This document shows positions 44,905-55,462 of a stretch of 64,000 nt of DNA, piece after piece. This DNA is from Capra hircus (lineage: Eukaryota; Chordata; Mammalia; Artiodactyla; Bovidae): NCBI RefSeq assembly GCF_001704415.2, contig NW_017189517.1, positions 7,079,167 to 7,143,166 of the forward strand, read 5' to 3'. Under the pieces are notes generated by a model, which saw only the letters and a program-made list of their open reading frames with translations, did no database searches and was not told the origin of the DNA. The position numbers and the translations under genes are program-made. Position 1 is the first letter of the stretch. Every line of letters starts with the position of its first letter.

Positions 44905-45605
44905 AAAAAGATTGAAAAAATTGAAGAAAAGTACACATGTCATAAGGGTACAGCTCAAAGTATTTTTATAAACTAATATGTCTGGATAAGAGCTGACTTA
45001 TTAGAAAAGACCCTGATGCTTGGAAAGAGTGAAGGCAGGAGAAGGGGGCAACAGAGAATGAGATGCTTGGATGGTATCACGGACTCAATGGACATGAGTT
45101 TGAACAAATTCCAGGAGATACTGGGGGGCAGGAAAGCCTGGTGTGGTGCAGTCTATGGAGTCACAGAGTTGGACACGACTGAGTGACTAAACAGCAACAA
45201 CAACACCACCACTATCTGGCTAATCAGCATCAGATTAAAAATCATAAATGACCAGCACCCAGAGATCCTGCAGTGGCTCTGCTCCCATCACTGTGCCCCA
45301 GTGATAGCCACTAGCCTGGTTTCTAACAGCACAGACTTGGTTTTTCCATGTTTTCAGATGAAATCATCTAATTTGTCCTCTTTCGTCTCTGCCTTCTTTT
45401 ACTCAAATGTGTGAGGTTCATCCTTATTGTTACATGTATCGGTAACTTGTCCTTTTTCACTGCTGTATAGTATTCCAATTTGAGACTATACTATGCTTGA
45501 TCAATTTGAGGAGATACTAGCTTGAAGCTATCAGAAATATACTAGGAATGTTATAGTACATCTTTTGGTGAACACATGCCTGTACCTTGTTTTTTATTTA
45601 TAAAT
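44905..45605 (-). repeat. Old L1 3' region, split by BovB
   Basis: AAAAGTACACATGTCATAAGG before and CACTAGCCTGGTTTCTAACAG, GAGGTTCATCCTTATTG and ATAGTATTCCAATT after the BovB are antisense L1 3' phrases. Confidence 0.7.
44988..45215 (+). repeat. BovB 3'-end fragment
   Basis: AGAGCTGACTTATTAGAAAAG through GGACATGAGTTTGAACAAATT to GACTGAGTGACTAAACAGCAAC. Confidence 0.9.
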
Positions 45606-45688
45606 ATTCATCCCTTATAAGAGGGCTACCCTCAATTGGTTAGGCCCTAGGCTTCAGAAAATAGATTCGGTCCTGCCCAGGAGCCAGG

Positions 45689-46099
45689 TTTTTGTTTGTT
45701 TGTTTGTTTTTTTAACTTTTCTCTGGTTTCTCTGCATTTTCTTTTTTTTTAATTAAAAAAAAATTTTTTTGGTTTTAATTGGAGGCTAATTACTTTACAG
45801 TATTGTGGTGGTTTTTGCCATACATTCACATGAATCAGCCATGGGTGTACATGTGTTCCCTATCCTGAATCCCCCTCCCACCTCCCTCCCCATCCCATCC
45901 CTCAGGGTCATCCCATGCACCAGTCCTGAGCACCCTGTCTCATGCATCAAACCTGGACTGGCGATCTATTTCACATATGATAATACACATGCTTCAATGC
46001 TATTCTCTCAAATCACACCCTCGCCTTCTCCCACAGAGTCCAACAGTCTGTTCTTTACATCTGTGTCTCTTTTGCTGTCACGCATATAGGGTCATCATT
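45689..46099 (-). mobile_element. 5'-truncated L1-BT with target-site duplication
   Basis: GGAGCCAGG at 45680-45688 and 46100-46108 (both followed by T-rich text) brackets a T-rich tail and the L1-BT 3' end (TTGGAGGCTAATTACTTTAC to CATCTGTGTCTCTTTTGC). A frame at 45805-46089 is UTR-derived and not a gene. Confidence 0.9.
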
Positions 46100-46109
46100 G
46101 GAGCCAGGC

Positions 46110-46825
46110 TTTTTAAAGCTTACGTAAGGCTGTCACGTGTCACAACTAACTCCAGTGGGCATCATTTCCATGTACTGTACATGATTGGCATCCCTAGAGC
46201 ACAATACAACACTTCTGGTGCCCCTTGGAGTTATGCAGTGAATGGCTCACTTCCACTCTACTTCTTGTCCTTTCTCAGAACTCAGAGATGGCTAATTTAA
46301 CTGAACTCAGAAATACCTTTTCTCAAAATTGCTTCTCTTTTATGTTCCTTTTGATTTTGAATCATGGGCACGGAATTACAAGAGTCATGGGTCAGTTTAA
46401 ATGGTGCCAACAGCCTGTCAGCTAATTCTATGGAAATAAAAAAAGAACCCCAAATTACTTCAGGTGTTTGATTTTATAGAAAACATATCATGGAACTACT
46501 TTTCTTTTAACCCCTTAAGAAGTTGTTCAGATAGACACATTGCAAAAGTGTCATCCAGCCCCTTTCGAGAGTTAGCAAAGGAGAAACAGGTTGGGTTTTG
46601 GAAATAGAAGTTTTGTTTCAAAATCAGGTTCTAGCCTCTCTTTCTGCCCTAAGTTCCAGGATGTGTGGGTTGAGTGTGGCAGCCTGGAGCATGTTCTCTG
46701 GAAACAGAATGATCTGCTTTCAGTCTCTGCCGGGCCAGTTCTGAGCTGCACAGGTGGCATTAAACTCTCTGGGCCTCAGTGTTTGTCAGTGGATAAATGG
46801 ATAAAGAAGATGATTGATTTTCTAT
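46110..46825. other. Unique sequence
   Basis: Overlapping frames at 46572-46760 (minus) and 46591-46848 (plus) are mirror artefacts without a domain. Confidence 0.4.
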
Positions 46826-47281
46826 CTCTATCTCCCATATCTGTATAAATAATGGAATATTATTCAGCCATTAAAAAGAACATACTGTCATTTGTGAGAA
46901 CATGGATGACCCTGGAGGACATTCTGCCAGATGAAAGAAGGCAGACAAGAAAGAAAAATACTGTATGATCTCACTTAGATGTGAAATCTAGCATGAGTTC
47001 CTAGAAACAGAGATTAGAGTGGTGGTTACTAGAAGCTGGGGATGGGGGAAATGGGGAGAGATTGATTGAAGGGTACAAACTTCCAGTTATAAGATGAAGT
47101 TCTGGGGATCTGATGGACAGTGTGGTAACTAGTTAACAATACTGAATTGTATATTGGAATTTGCTAAGAGAGTAGATCTTAAGTGTTCTTACTCCCATCT
47201 TCCAAAAAAAGAAAGAAAAAGAAAGTAACTCTGTGAGCTGATGGATATTTCAATTAACTTGATTGTGTTAATCATTTCACA

Positions 47282-47327
<46 letters not shown>

Positions 47328-47405
47328 AATCACTACACTACACACTTTAAATATATCTAGAATTATTTGTGAATTATACCTCAGTAAATCCTGGGGTGAA
47401 AAATG
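46826..47405 (+). repeat. Old L1 3' end with a (TA)n tract
   Basis: GGAATATTATTCAGCCATTAA, GAACATGGATGACCCTGG, CTGTATGATCTCACTTAGATG and GTTACTAGAAGCTGGGGATGG are standard sense L1 3' phrases. A (TA)n tract of about 42 bp lies at 47283-47325. Confidence 0.88.
47283..47325. repeat. (TA)n microsatellite
   Basis: About 21 uninterrupted TA units inside an L1 3' end. Confidence 0.95.
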
Positions 47406-47639
47406 TCATATGTGATGCAGGACAGCTCTTTGTCATGTGAGGTTATGTCTGCCTTCCTGGTCTCCAACTCCTAAATGCCAGTAGTGACTTACCCAGTCCC
47501 TGTAACAACCCTTCAATTTTTTTTTTTGGTAAATGCCCCCTGGGGGCCACAGTCCCCCATGAGAACCAAATCTATTTAAAGCTGTAGAAGCCTAGAGAGT
47601 CAGAATGTAGTGGAACCCAGGCAGAATCTTGACCAGTCC

Positions 47640-47742
47640 CTCCACTTAAAAAAAAGTTCATTGGAGTATAGTTGATTTACAATTTTGTGTTAGTTTCTGC
47701 TGTACAGCAAAGTGAGTCACATATAGATATAGATACAGATAT
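47640..47742 (-). repeat. L1 3'-end fragment
   Basis: AAAAAAGTTCATTGGAGTATAG, GATTTACAATTTTGTGTTAG and GTACAGCAAAGTGAGTCAC, cut by the neighbouring SINE pair. Confidence 0.8.
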
Positions 47743-47743
47743 G

Positions 47744-47951
47744 AAAGTGAAAGTGAAGTCGCTTAGTCATGTCCGACTCTTTGCGGCCCCATGGACTGTA
47801 GCCTATCACGCTCCTCTGTCCATGGGATTTTCCAGGCAAGAGTACTGGAGTGGGTTGCCATTTCCTTCTCCAGAGGATCTTCCTGATCCAGGGATCAAAC
47901 CCAGGTCCCCCTCATTGTAGGCAGACGCTTTACCATCTGAGCCGCCAGGGA
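47744..47951 (-). repeat. Bov-tA SINE, left arm of an inverted pair
   Basis: GAAAGTGAAAGTGAAGTCGC tail to the head GAGCCGCCAGGGAA. The facing copy starts about 20 bp away on the other strand. Confidence 0.93.
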
Positions 47952-47967
47952 ATAGTGGGTGTATATA

Positions 47968-48140
47968 GCAATGCGGAAGACCCAGGTTCAATCCCTGGGT
48001 CAGGAATATCCCCAGGAGAAGGAAATGGCAACCCACTCCAGTATTCTTGCCTAGAGAAGTCCATGAACAGAGGAGCCTGGGGGGCTACAGTCCATGGGGT
48101 CACAAAGAGTTGGACACAGCCAAGTGACTAACACTTTCAT
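47968..48140 (+). repeat. Bov-tA SINE, right arm of an inverted pair
   Basis: CAATGCGGAAGACCCAGG to GCCAAGTGACTAACACTTTC. The first part of the head is missing. Confidence 0.92.
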
Positions 48141-48207
48141 ATATATATATATCTTTTCCTTTGGCCATATCCAAAGGTATCCAAAGTAATCTTACAGATG
48201 TTGAAAG

Positions 48208-48325
48208 TGGGACTTCTCTGGTGGTCCAGTGGTTAAGACTGCATGCTTCCCCTGGAGTGGGTAGGGGTTCAGTACCTGGTTGGGAAACTAAGATCCCACA
48301 TGCCACGTGGTATGGCCAAAAAAAC
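48208..48325 (+). repeat. CHR SINE
   Basis: GGGACTTCTCTGGTGGTCCAG to GATCCCACATGCCACGTGG, followed by a short A run. Confidence 0.9.
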
Positions 48326-48860
48326 CCTCAACGTTGAAAGTTAGCATTCCTGCAACTAAATATACAAAATCTTAAGTAGATTCCCTTTCTCTGGGATTTT
48401 GCAGGTTGTTTATATCCTATATGGAAGTGAATTTATTACCAATTTATACTGCTCAACGGTGATATGAATGTCCTGAGTTGACTTGTACTTGTTTCCAAAT
48501 CTTTGTGAAGGCAGGGCGCATCACAGCAGAGTCAGGTGGATGTGAACTTGAGGCCTCTTTTTGTCATTTCCCAGTGGTGGGACCTTAAGAGTTAATCTCT
48601 TTGAACATCATTTACTTTCAGTAACTCAAAGTCTCTCACTTTCCTAAGAAGCCTAAGTAGGCTTCACACTGCTGAGCTCCTCTTCTAGCCACTGCCTCCC
48701 GTTATTACCCTGAAGAACTCTTACCTGCATTTCAGAGCCCTGCATGATGCACATTTCTCTGTGAGAATTCTTCTGACTTCCTCCTCAGGTTCTCCTGTAT
48801 TTTGTACAGCCCTCTGTTTAACCCTTATCTGTCTGTTGAAATGAGCGGTTTCCAGGTCTG
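48326..48860. other. Unique sequence
   Basis: No supported gene. The minus-strand frame 48721-49104 is a SINE read into unique DNA. Confidence 0.4.
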
Positions 48861-49205
48861 TCTCCACCAAAGCACTGCCAGCTCCTTGAGAACAACTATG
48901 TCTTTTACTTATCTTTATATCCCCAGCACCTAACTTGGGGCTTCCCTGGTGGCTCAGATGGTGAAGAATCCACCTGCAATGCAAGAGACCCAGGTTTGAT
49001 CCCTGGGTCAGGAAGATCCCCTGGAGAAGGGAATGGCTACCCACTCGAGTATTCTTGCCTGGAGAATTCCATGGACAGAGGACCCTGGCAGACTCTGGAG
49101 TCACTAGAGTCAGACATAACTTATCGACTAAACCACCACCACTACCACCACCATGCCTAACTTGGGTCTGGGTCAGAGGAAGACCTCAATTAAGTTGTGT
49201 CAAAC
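48861..49205 (+). repeat. L2 3' end split by a Bov-tA SINE
   Basis: CCAGCTCCTTGAGAACAAC and ATCCCCAGCACCTAACTTG are L2 text. It resumes after the SINE as CCTAACTTGGGTCTGGG. Confidence 0.65.
48940..49155 (+). repeat. Bov-tA SINE with 11-bp target-site duplication
   Basis: CCTAACTTGGG at 48929-48939 and 49156-49166. Intact head GGCTTCCCTGGTGGCTCAG and a (CCA)n-type tail. Confidence 0.93.
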
Positions 49206-50541
49206 ATCAATATCAGTCACTGTTGTCATCTTCTCTCCTTCCTGGCATCCTGAGGCATTTGCTGTCCAGAACTATACCATTCATTATGGCACTAAGTCAT
49301 CTTCCTCCTAGTTCCTCCTGATTGCTTCCGAGTGCTTTCCGGATGTGACTCTGGGTTCCTCGGCATGACTGAGTTATGTAAGAGCAGGACATTGTTATAT
49401 TTCTTCCTATGCAGTGCTTGGACACATAAGAAGTTGTCAACCACCACAGTTTGAGTTTGAAATGCACTGGGCTACTGGGATGCCACCATTTCAATGGTGT
49501 TGTATTGATAGCAATTTGCTAGAAAAATAGGAATCCATGCTGTGGCAAAAGAGATCTCTCCTAGGCTTGGGGGTTTTCTCTTCTACTCAGCTGTTGACAG
49601 GGGATTTATCACTACAAATAAGCACCAGCAAAACTGAACATGTTGGGTATTTGAACTCTTGCCCAATGTTGATTCCATATGATGAGCATGAACATCCCAA
49701 TTATACATCCTAATTATACAAGCAATCATTCCAGACAATTTGGAGATGGATATGACCAAAAAGTTATTAGGGTATATAGTAAACAATTGAGAGGCCAGTC
49801 TGTGGAGCTATTGAGGAATCTGAACATCTAATGAGTAAGGAGTTTTACAGATTTTTGAATCGGGGCATCAAAAGACATTCCAAATCTTTATGCACTTACA
49901 AATATTTACAGATCTTTTAAAGATCAAGTCTGTCATTATCAGTTTCGGTGCTGTATATTGTCAGTATCCACAGTGACCCCAGAGGAGCCTGTGCTGGCAG
50001 GAGTAATGCTGTGGCATGTTCAGCTTTGCTGGATCTCCATAGAGGGGGGCTGGAATGCCTTGTGGAACAAAGCCCTGGGCTCCTGAGAGCAAAGAATGAA
50101 GGGCAGCCTAGTTTGATAACCACATTAAAGCATTACCAACATCTGTTCAAGCCAAAGACAACGCTATCTCCAGGAATTAACCTTCTGAACTACTGAATCA
50201 TTACCCTCAGTAGAGTGAAAGTTGGACAACAAGAGCCTATTTGTCAGGGGTTCCTCAGAGAGACGTGGTAAGCCATATTTTACTGCAAACAGCGTGAGAA
50301 GGCCTGGCTCAGCTTTATACATTTTAAACACAGAATATATTTGTGTGGGAAACAAGCAGACAATGAATGTAAATAAACTTTTGATGGTACCTTGCAACTA
50401 TCAGTATTTATCCCACTCCAGAACAAATGGACCCTGGCACATTGCCCCAGAAAATAGAATGTCCTGGATTTGTACTTAAATGTTTCCCCCTTATTTTAAT
50501 GAAACATTAGGTATCAATAATGAGAGTATTAACAATGTGTG
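49206..50541. other. Unique sequence
   Basis: Several frames of 60-85 codons on both strands (49297-49494, 49948-50196, 50222-50479) show no domain. This is one of the longer stretches with no recognised repeat. Confidence 0.4.
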
Positions 50542-50554
50542 AGATGCACTTTAC

Positions 50555-50665
50555 CCACTCCAGTATTCTTGCCTGGGAAATCCTATGGACAGAGGAGCCT
50601 GGTGGGCTACAGTCCATGGGGTCGCAAAAGAGTCGGACATGACTTTAGCGACTAAACAACAGCAA
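50555..50665 (+). repeat. Bov SINE, 5'-truncated, with target-site duplication
   Basis: AGATGCACTTTAC (50542-50554) and AGATGCCCTTTAC (50666-50678) differ at one base and bracket CCACTCCAGTATTC to CTAAACAACAGCAA. Confidence 0.92.
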
Positions 50666-50678
50666 AGATGCCCTTTAC

Positions 50679-51280
50679 ATCTACACTAATACAAAAAAGA
50701 AAATCTAACGCTTTGTTGAAAGTAATATAATTTACTCTAAGTGTAATAGTAACTAGTTGGATGGACTTTGTGAAGCTACATCAGATGGAGAGGAAGTCAA
50801 GGAGGATGGAAGGGAAAATCTAACTAAATAAAATGTTTAGAATGGAAGTAAGCATAGAAGGCCTCTCCTCAAGACTTTTGAAGACTCTGGAATTTGGAAG
50901 TGTATTTCTTAGAGTGAAGACTGGCTGCAACTTCTACTCTGATTTTAAGCCCTGTACCACACTAACTGAAAAATCCAGCTGCAGCTGTTTATGTTCTGAT
51001 TCATTCTTAATTGCACTGAATGGGCTTTTTTATGCCAAATCTGCCTCTGAAGACTGAGATTAAACTGAGCTTTGTCCTTAGATTAGTGCTTGAAACATAT
51101 TTATTTCACAACACATATAGTACTTACTATGTACTAGTTTCAAAGAAAAATGTTAATACTGTGTGGTGATTGACATCTGTAATTGCTATAAAAATATTCC
51201 CTTTTGATGATTTAATAGTATATATGGATGGCTATATGGTATATATAAACTATATACAAGTATATATACCATATATGCAT
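50679..51280. other. Unique AT-rich sequence
   Basis: No supported feature apart from TATATA tracts near 51220-51275. Confidence 0.4.
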
Positions 51281-51284
51281 ACAT

Positions 51285-51498
51285 GCTAAGTCACTCAGTT
51301 GTATCCAACTCTTTGAGACCCCATGGACTGTAGCCCACCAGGCTCCTTTGTCCATGGGGATTCTCCAAGCAAGAATACTGGAGTGGGTTGCCATGCCCTC
51401 CTCCAGGGGATCTTCCTGACCCAAGGATCAAACCTGTGTCTCTAGCATCTCTTGCGTTGGCAGGTGGGTTCTTTACCATTAGTGCCACCTGGGAAGTC
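51285..51498 (-). repeat. Bov SINE, left arm of an inverted pair
   Basis: GCTAAGTCACTCAGTTGTATCC to GTGCCACCTGGGAAGTCC. A facing copy lies about 75 bp to the right. Confidence 0.92.
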
Positions 51499-51540
51499 CA
51501 TATACTATATATGTCTTGGAAACCTGTATATAGTGTGTAT

Positions 51541-51542
51541 AG

Positions 51543-51571
<29 letters not shown>
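51541..51571. repeat. (AC)n microsatellite
   Basis: About 14 AC units between two opposed SINEs. Confidence 0.95.
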
Positions 51572-51573
<2 letters not shown>

Positions 51574-51790
51574 GGCTTCCCAGGTGGTGCTAGGGGTAAA
51601 GAACCCTCCTGCCAATGCAGGAGACATAAGAGATGCGGGTCTGATCCCTTGGTTGAGAAAATCCTCTGGAGGACATGACGACTCACTCTTGTATTCTCAC
51701 CTGGAGAATCCCATGGACAGAGGAGCCTGGCAGGCTATAGTCTGTAGGGTGCAAAGAGTTGGACACAACTAAAACAACTTAGCACGCACA
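51572..51790 (+). repeat. Bov SINE, right arm of an inverted pair
   Basis: GGGCTTCCCAGGTGGTGCTAG to AAAACAACTTAGCACGCACAC. Confidence 0.92.
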
Positions 51791-51889
51791 CATACATACA
51801 CACAAACAAAATATATATAGACTTATTTTATCACATCAAGCAACGCTCTGCTTAATGAGCAGGGCTCCTGTTTGGCTCACGTGTTTCTG

Positions 51890-51966
51890 TTCTCTGGAGA
51901 GCTGAGCACAGCGCCTTGCCTGCAGCAGGAGTATCCATCAATTTTCAGTGACTGAATGAATGAAAG
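51890..51966 (+). repeat. L2-like 3' end remnant
   Basis: GAGCACAGCGCCTTGCC and GACTGAATGAATGAAAG resemble the L2 terminal region. Confidence 0.5.
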
Positions 51967-53339
51967 TGTTTGGGAGATGTGGCTGTGTTCTATGAATGTA
52001 AGCTACTCTTAATAATAAATTCAAAAACCGTCTGCTCCAGACATTTGGCCTTAGTAGTAACCTGATTCAAAATGGTTCCTCACAGGACCAGACTACCTTA
52101 AGAGATCTTTGTTTTCCAACATAAGAAAAGGACAACTTGCACTGACCAGTCGTGTCTACGAGATGTCAAAAGAGCCTGCTAATTTGGTCGATTCAATGAA
52201 AAAGCAAGGCCAACAGTATTGGGCATTGTGCTTCAAAGGAAGCTAAGTGGCTCGAAGCCTTTTCCATTGCTGCTCATTGGCTTGGCGTTATGTACACACA
52301 GCTATCCTTTCAGTTTCCACAAAATGGCTTATTTTCATTTCTGAAATGGCAGCCACGTGGGAGCCCCTGGTTGCTGTGGAGAAGGCAGGGAGAGGCCCAG
52401 CTGGTTGACAGCCACTGGGCTCCTCGAGCCCTCCGCTTCCCCTTGGCTGCTGTTAGGAGGCGGGGGTCCAAGGTTTTTATAGTTCCTCTCTCGAATTAGT
52501 GCCTGCAGACTCTACAGCTATGAACATGCAATTAGTCTTTGTTCATGCACAAAAGGGAGCTTGACCCTTGCCCGTCTTTGATTGGCACGTACAACTCTTG
52601 TAGCTACTTACCTAAGGCCCTCTCCAAGGAGCGCGGCGTCTTGTTCCTGCACCTGCCTTCAGCTTTTCTCTTTTGTGACTTGTTTCCCATAATATTCGGC
52701 CCTACTCGCAGCAAGGTTGTGGCGATGAAGGCATCATGCGAGTACAGGCAGATTTCCTGTTTTTCAGAGAGGTGGGGGAGTGGGTGGGAGGGAGCTTTGA
52801 ATCTGTAATCGGAGTTTTTTGGATAATTGCTGAGCCCCCAAACACTTAGCAGGAGCCCAAAGAGCTAGTTTTTCTTAATAAATGAACACTTTGCTTGCTT
52901 TCAAAAGCAGACCTCCCATGTCATGGAAAACAAGCTGTGGGCACAAAGCTTTACATTTCTTTCCCTGTTCACCTGCTTTCTCAGCAACATAGAAACTTTG
53001 TAGTATTTTTTTGAGAGACAATTGCTAGGAAAAACATGCAATTATTGTGGTCAGAAAATTTCTCTCTAAACCATGCTTTCCAAGCTACTAGAAAAGTGGT
53101 TATTAGCAGCTCAAATGAGTTAAATACTGTGGTGGTGGATTGCATTTGCAAGAAATGTTTTTGAGGAGCCTGAGTAGTTTTCAAAATGTCCTCATTTCTT
53201 AAACTCTCCGTGCCTCAACGTGTGACACCATGCTTGAATAGACTACTCAGCTGAGGCATTTTGGAAAAAAATCGAAAATACATCCGTTTTGAACTAAGCC
53301 ATTCAAACTCCCCAATCTGCAGAGAATATTTAATCCGTG
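51967..53339. other. Unique, relatively GC-rich stretch
   Basis: No repeat was recognised from about 51970 to 53340. The part at 52290-52800 is GC-richer than most of the window, has a CACGTG at 52353-52358 and several CpGs (for example GGAGCGCGGCG at about 52628), and carries open frames of 69 and 89 codons without any known domain. It could be a conserved noncoding or regulatory segment, but nothing here proves that. Confidence 0.4.
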
Positions 53340-53560
53340 ATTTAAAACAATAATAGCTGCCCTTTGTGGGGTGCCCATTTGGGTTCAGGAATAGTACTAA
53401 CTGCTTTATACTTTTTTTTTCTTGTCCCGAAAACAGCCTTTTACATTGGGTTTTACTGTTTCTGCTTTATAGAAAATTGATGTTTGGCGATCTTAAGGGA
53501 CTTGACCGTGGCTATTTAGTGGCTGAGGAGCTGAGCGGAGAAGTTAAAACAAGTCTCTTG
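53340..53560 (-). repeat. Possible MIR remnant, highly diverged
   Basis: The order TAATAGCTGCC, ACTAACTGCTTTATAC, GTTTTACTGTTTCTGC, GACTTGACCGTGGC loosely follows antisense MIR. Weak call. Confidence 0.35.
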
Positions 53561-53867
53561 GTATGTTTGTTCCTTCATGGAATGCTATTGAAAACTTAAA
53601 AAAAAAAATAGAAACACACAGTAGAATTTACACAGCAAGAGTTTCATCTTTTAAAATAATCACTTTTGGTGCCCAGATGTGCTTTCCAACAGTGTGACTT
53701 TTGTTGTCTTTGGGACCCTACCTCAGAGCTGATTCATATATTGCCTCCTTCCTTATTCGCACCATACCATTGACCAGTTTGGCATTGCCAAGTTTGATCA
53801 TGTACTTTTCACAAGACCTGACTCCCGGTCAACTTTTATCTGTTTTCAAAAATCACCAACGTCTGAC

Positions 53868-54084
53868 AGCTAAGGGGGCACAACGGTAAAGAATCTGTCT
53901 GCAATGCAGGGGCCACAGGAGACTCGAGTTCAATCCCTGGGTCGGGAAGATCCAGGCAAGAATACTGGAGTGGGTTGCCATGCCCTCCTCCAAGGGATCT
54001 TCCCGACCCAGGGATCAAACTCACATCTTCTATGTCTCCTGCATTGGCAGGCGGGTTCTTAATCACTAGTGCCACCTGGGAAGC
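53868..54084. repeat. Palindromic fusion of two opposed Bov-tA heads
   Basis: A sense head (about 53878-53951, ending GGGTCGGGAAGATC) joins directly to an antisense copy (53952-54084, CAGGCAAGAATACTGG to GCCACCTGGGAAGCC). The two heads are inverted with about 45 bp of SINE body between them. Confidence 0.85.
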
Positions 54085-54209
54085 CAGGTTCTAAAATAAG
54101 TGTTCTCAAAATTGCTGTTAACAACCTGATTTGGCACAGGTGTGTCTGTTTTCAGCCTTTCTCTGAACTTGTGAACTCTGATGTGCCTTGGTGGGGCATA
54201 GAATGGTTA

Positions 54210-54405
54210 ATAGGAATTTGCCCTTTGGCATTATACTTGGGTTTGAATCCTTTCTGTGCCACTTTATTAGTTGCATACCTTTGGGAAAGTTAATTGACTG
54301 CTCTAATCTTAGTTTTCTTGCTTATAAAATGACAATAATACAGATTTGCTTTTTGCATTCAATAGTAATATGTGCCATACCATAAGTATGTAGTAAATGC
54401 TCAGT
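54210..54405 (+). repeat. MIR SINE
   Basis: TACTTGGGTTTGAATCC, GTTGCATACCTTTGGGAAAG and TTATAAAATGACAATAATAC keep the MIR order. Confidence 0.75.
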
Positions 54406-54554
54406 ATATGTTTCCTATGCTCTCCCCTTCTGCTGATAAATTTGGTCAAGCAAAGTCTTTCTTTTTATAGGCAAGTCTCATCTCTTCTGTGAGCTATTGA
54501 AGTTTAGTGCTGGAAGGGCCCTTTAAGATAATCTTATCCAGTGGGTTTCAAGCT

Positions 54555-54885
54555 TCATTTTTTTTTTCATTTTAATGCAGAACATTGTTTTTTAATCTTC
54601 ATTTTTTTAATTGAAGTATAGTTGATTTACAATGTTGTGCAAATCTCTGCTATATAGCAAAGTGACTCAGTTATACACATAGATATTCATTTTGTAAACA
54701 TTCTTTCCCTTTATGGTTTATCCCTGGAGATTAAACATAGTTTCCTGTGCTATACAGACCTTGTTGTTTATCCATTTTACATATAATAGTTTGTGTCCAC
54801 CAACCCTAAACTCCTAGTCTATCCCTCTCCCTCCCCCTCTTCCCCTTGGCAACCATAAGTCTGATCTCTTATGTCTGTGAGTCTA
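54555..54885 (-). repeat. L1 3' end
   Basis: ATTGAAGTATAGTTGATTTAC, GCTATATAGCAAAGTGACTC, CCTGTGCTATACAGACCTTG and CCCCTTGGCAACCATAAG, the typical artiodactyl L1 3' UTR in antisense. Confidence 0.9.
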
Positions 54886-55354
54886 ACAGCAGAACCTTTG
54901 ATGCAAAGGAGAACTTGGATGGAACCTCAGTAACTACAATAGCTGAAGTAGGGCTCCTGGAGTTGCAGTGCGTGGGTCAGAGGTGTGGGAGAGCAAAGTT
55001 CCAGCATTTCAGACTCAGCTTCACCCTCTCAGTCACGTTGTGTCACCACCACTGAGTCCTATTCTCCCTGCTCCCAACATGGGTTTCAAAGGAAGTCCTA
55101 CATACACCCTAAAGCTCCACTTAAATGCTAAAACCTGCACAGTGCCTTGCCAGAAAGAGCTAGCTAGAATGAGTTCTTTTCCAGTTCTCCGTGGATAACG
55201 TGTGTCTCTGTTTAGCAAAGTTTGCTTTGTATTAGAGTTATTTTTATCTTTTTTATTCTTTGAAAAAAAACCACATAGCAACACGTATCCAACCCCTAGT
55301 AAGTGCCAGGAACCAGTGCAATATAAACTTATTTAACCCTCTCCATACCTGTTC
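54886..55354. other. Unique sequence
   Basis: Frames 54968-55198 and 55033-55284 overlap on opposite strands, and neither has a domain. Confidence 0.4.
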
Positions 55355-55462
55355 TTTACACCAAGCTTTCTAGGGGCAGGACTCACATTTTCATTATCTG
55401 TATCTCCCACAGTGATTCACACATAGGAAGCCCTCACTTACTACATACTGGATTGTTAAATA
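55355..55462 (+). repeat. L2 3' end remnant
   Basis: AGCTTTCTAGGGGCAGGAC, TATCTGTATCTCCCACAG and CACACATAGGAAGCCCTCAC. Confidence 0.65.

Noticed and set aside
49948..50479. Frames of 82 and 85 codons in unique DNA
   Set aside because: No known domain and no exon signals. They overlap opposite-strand frames of similar length.
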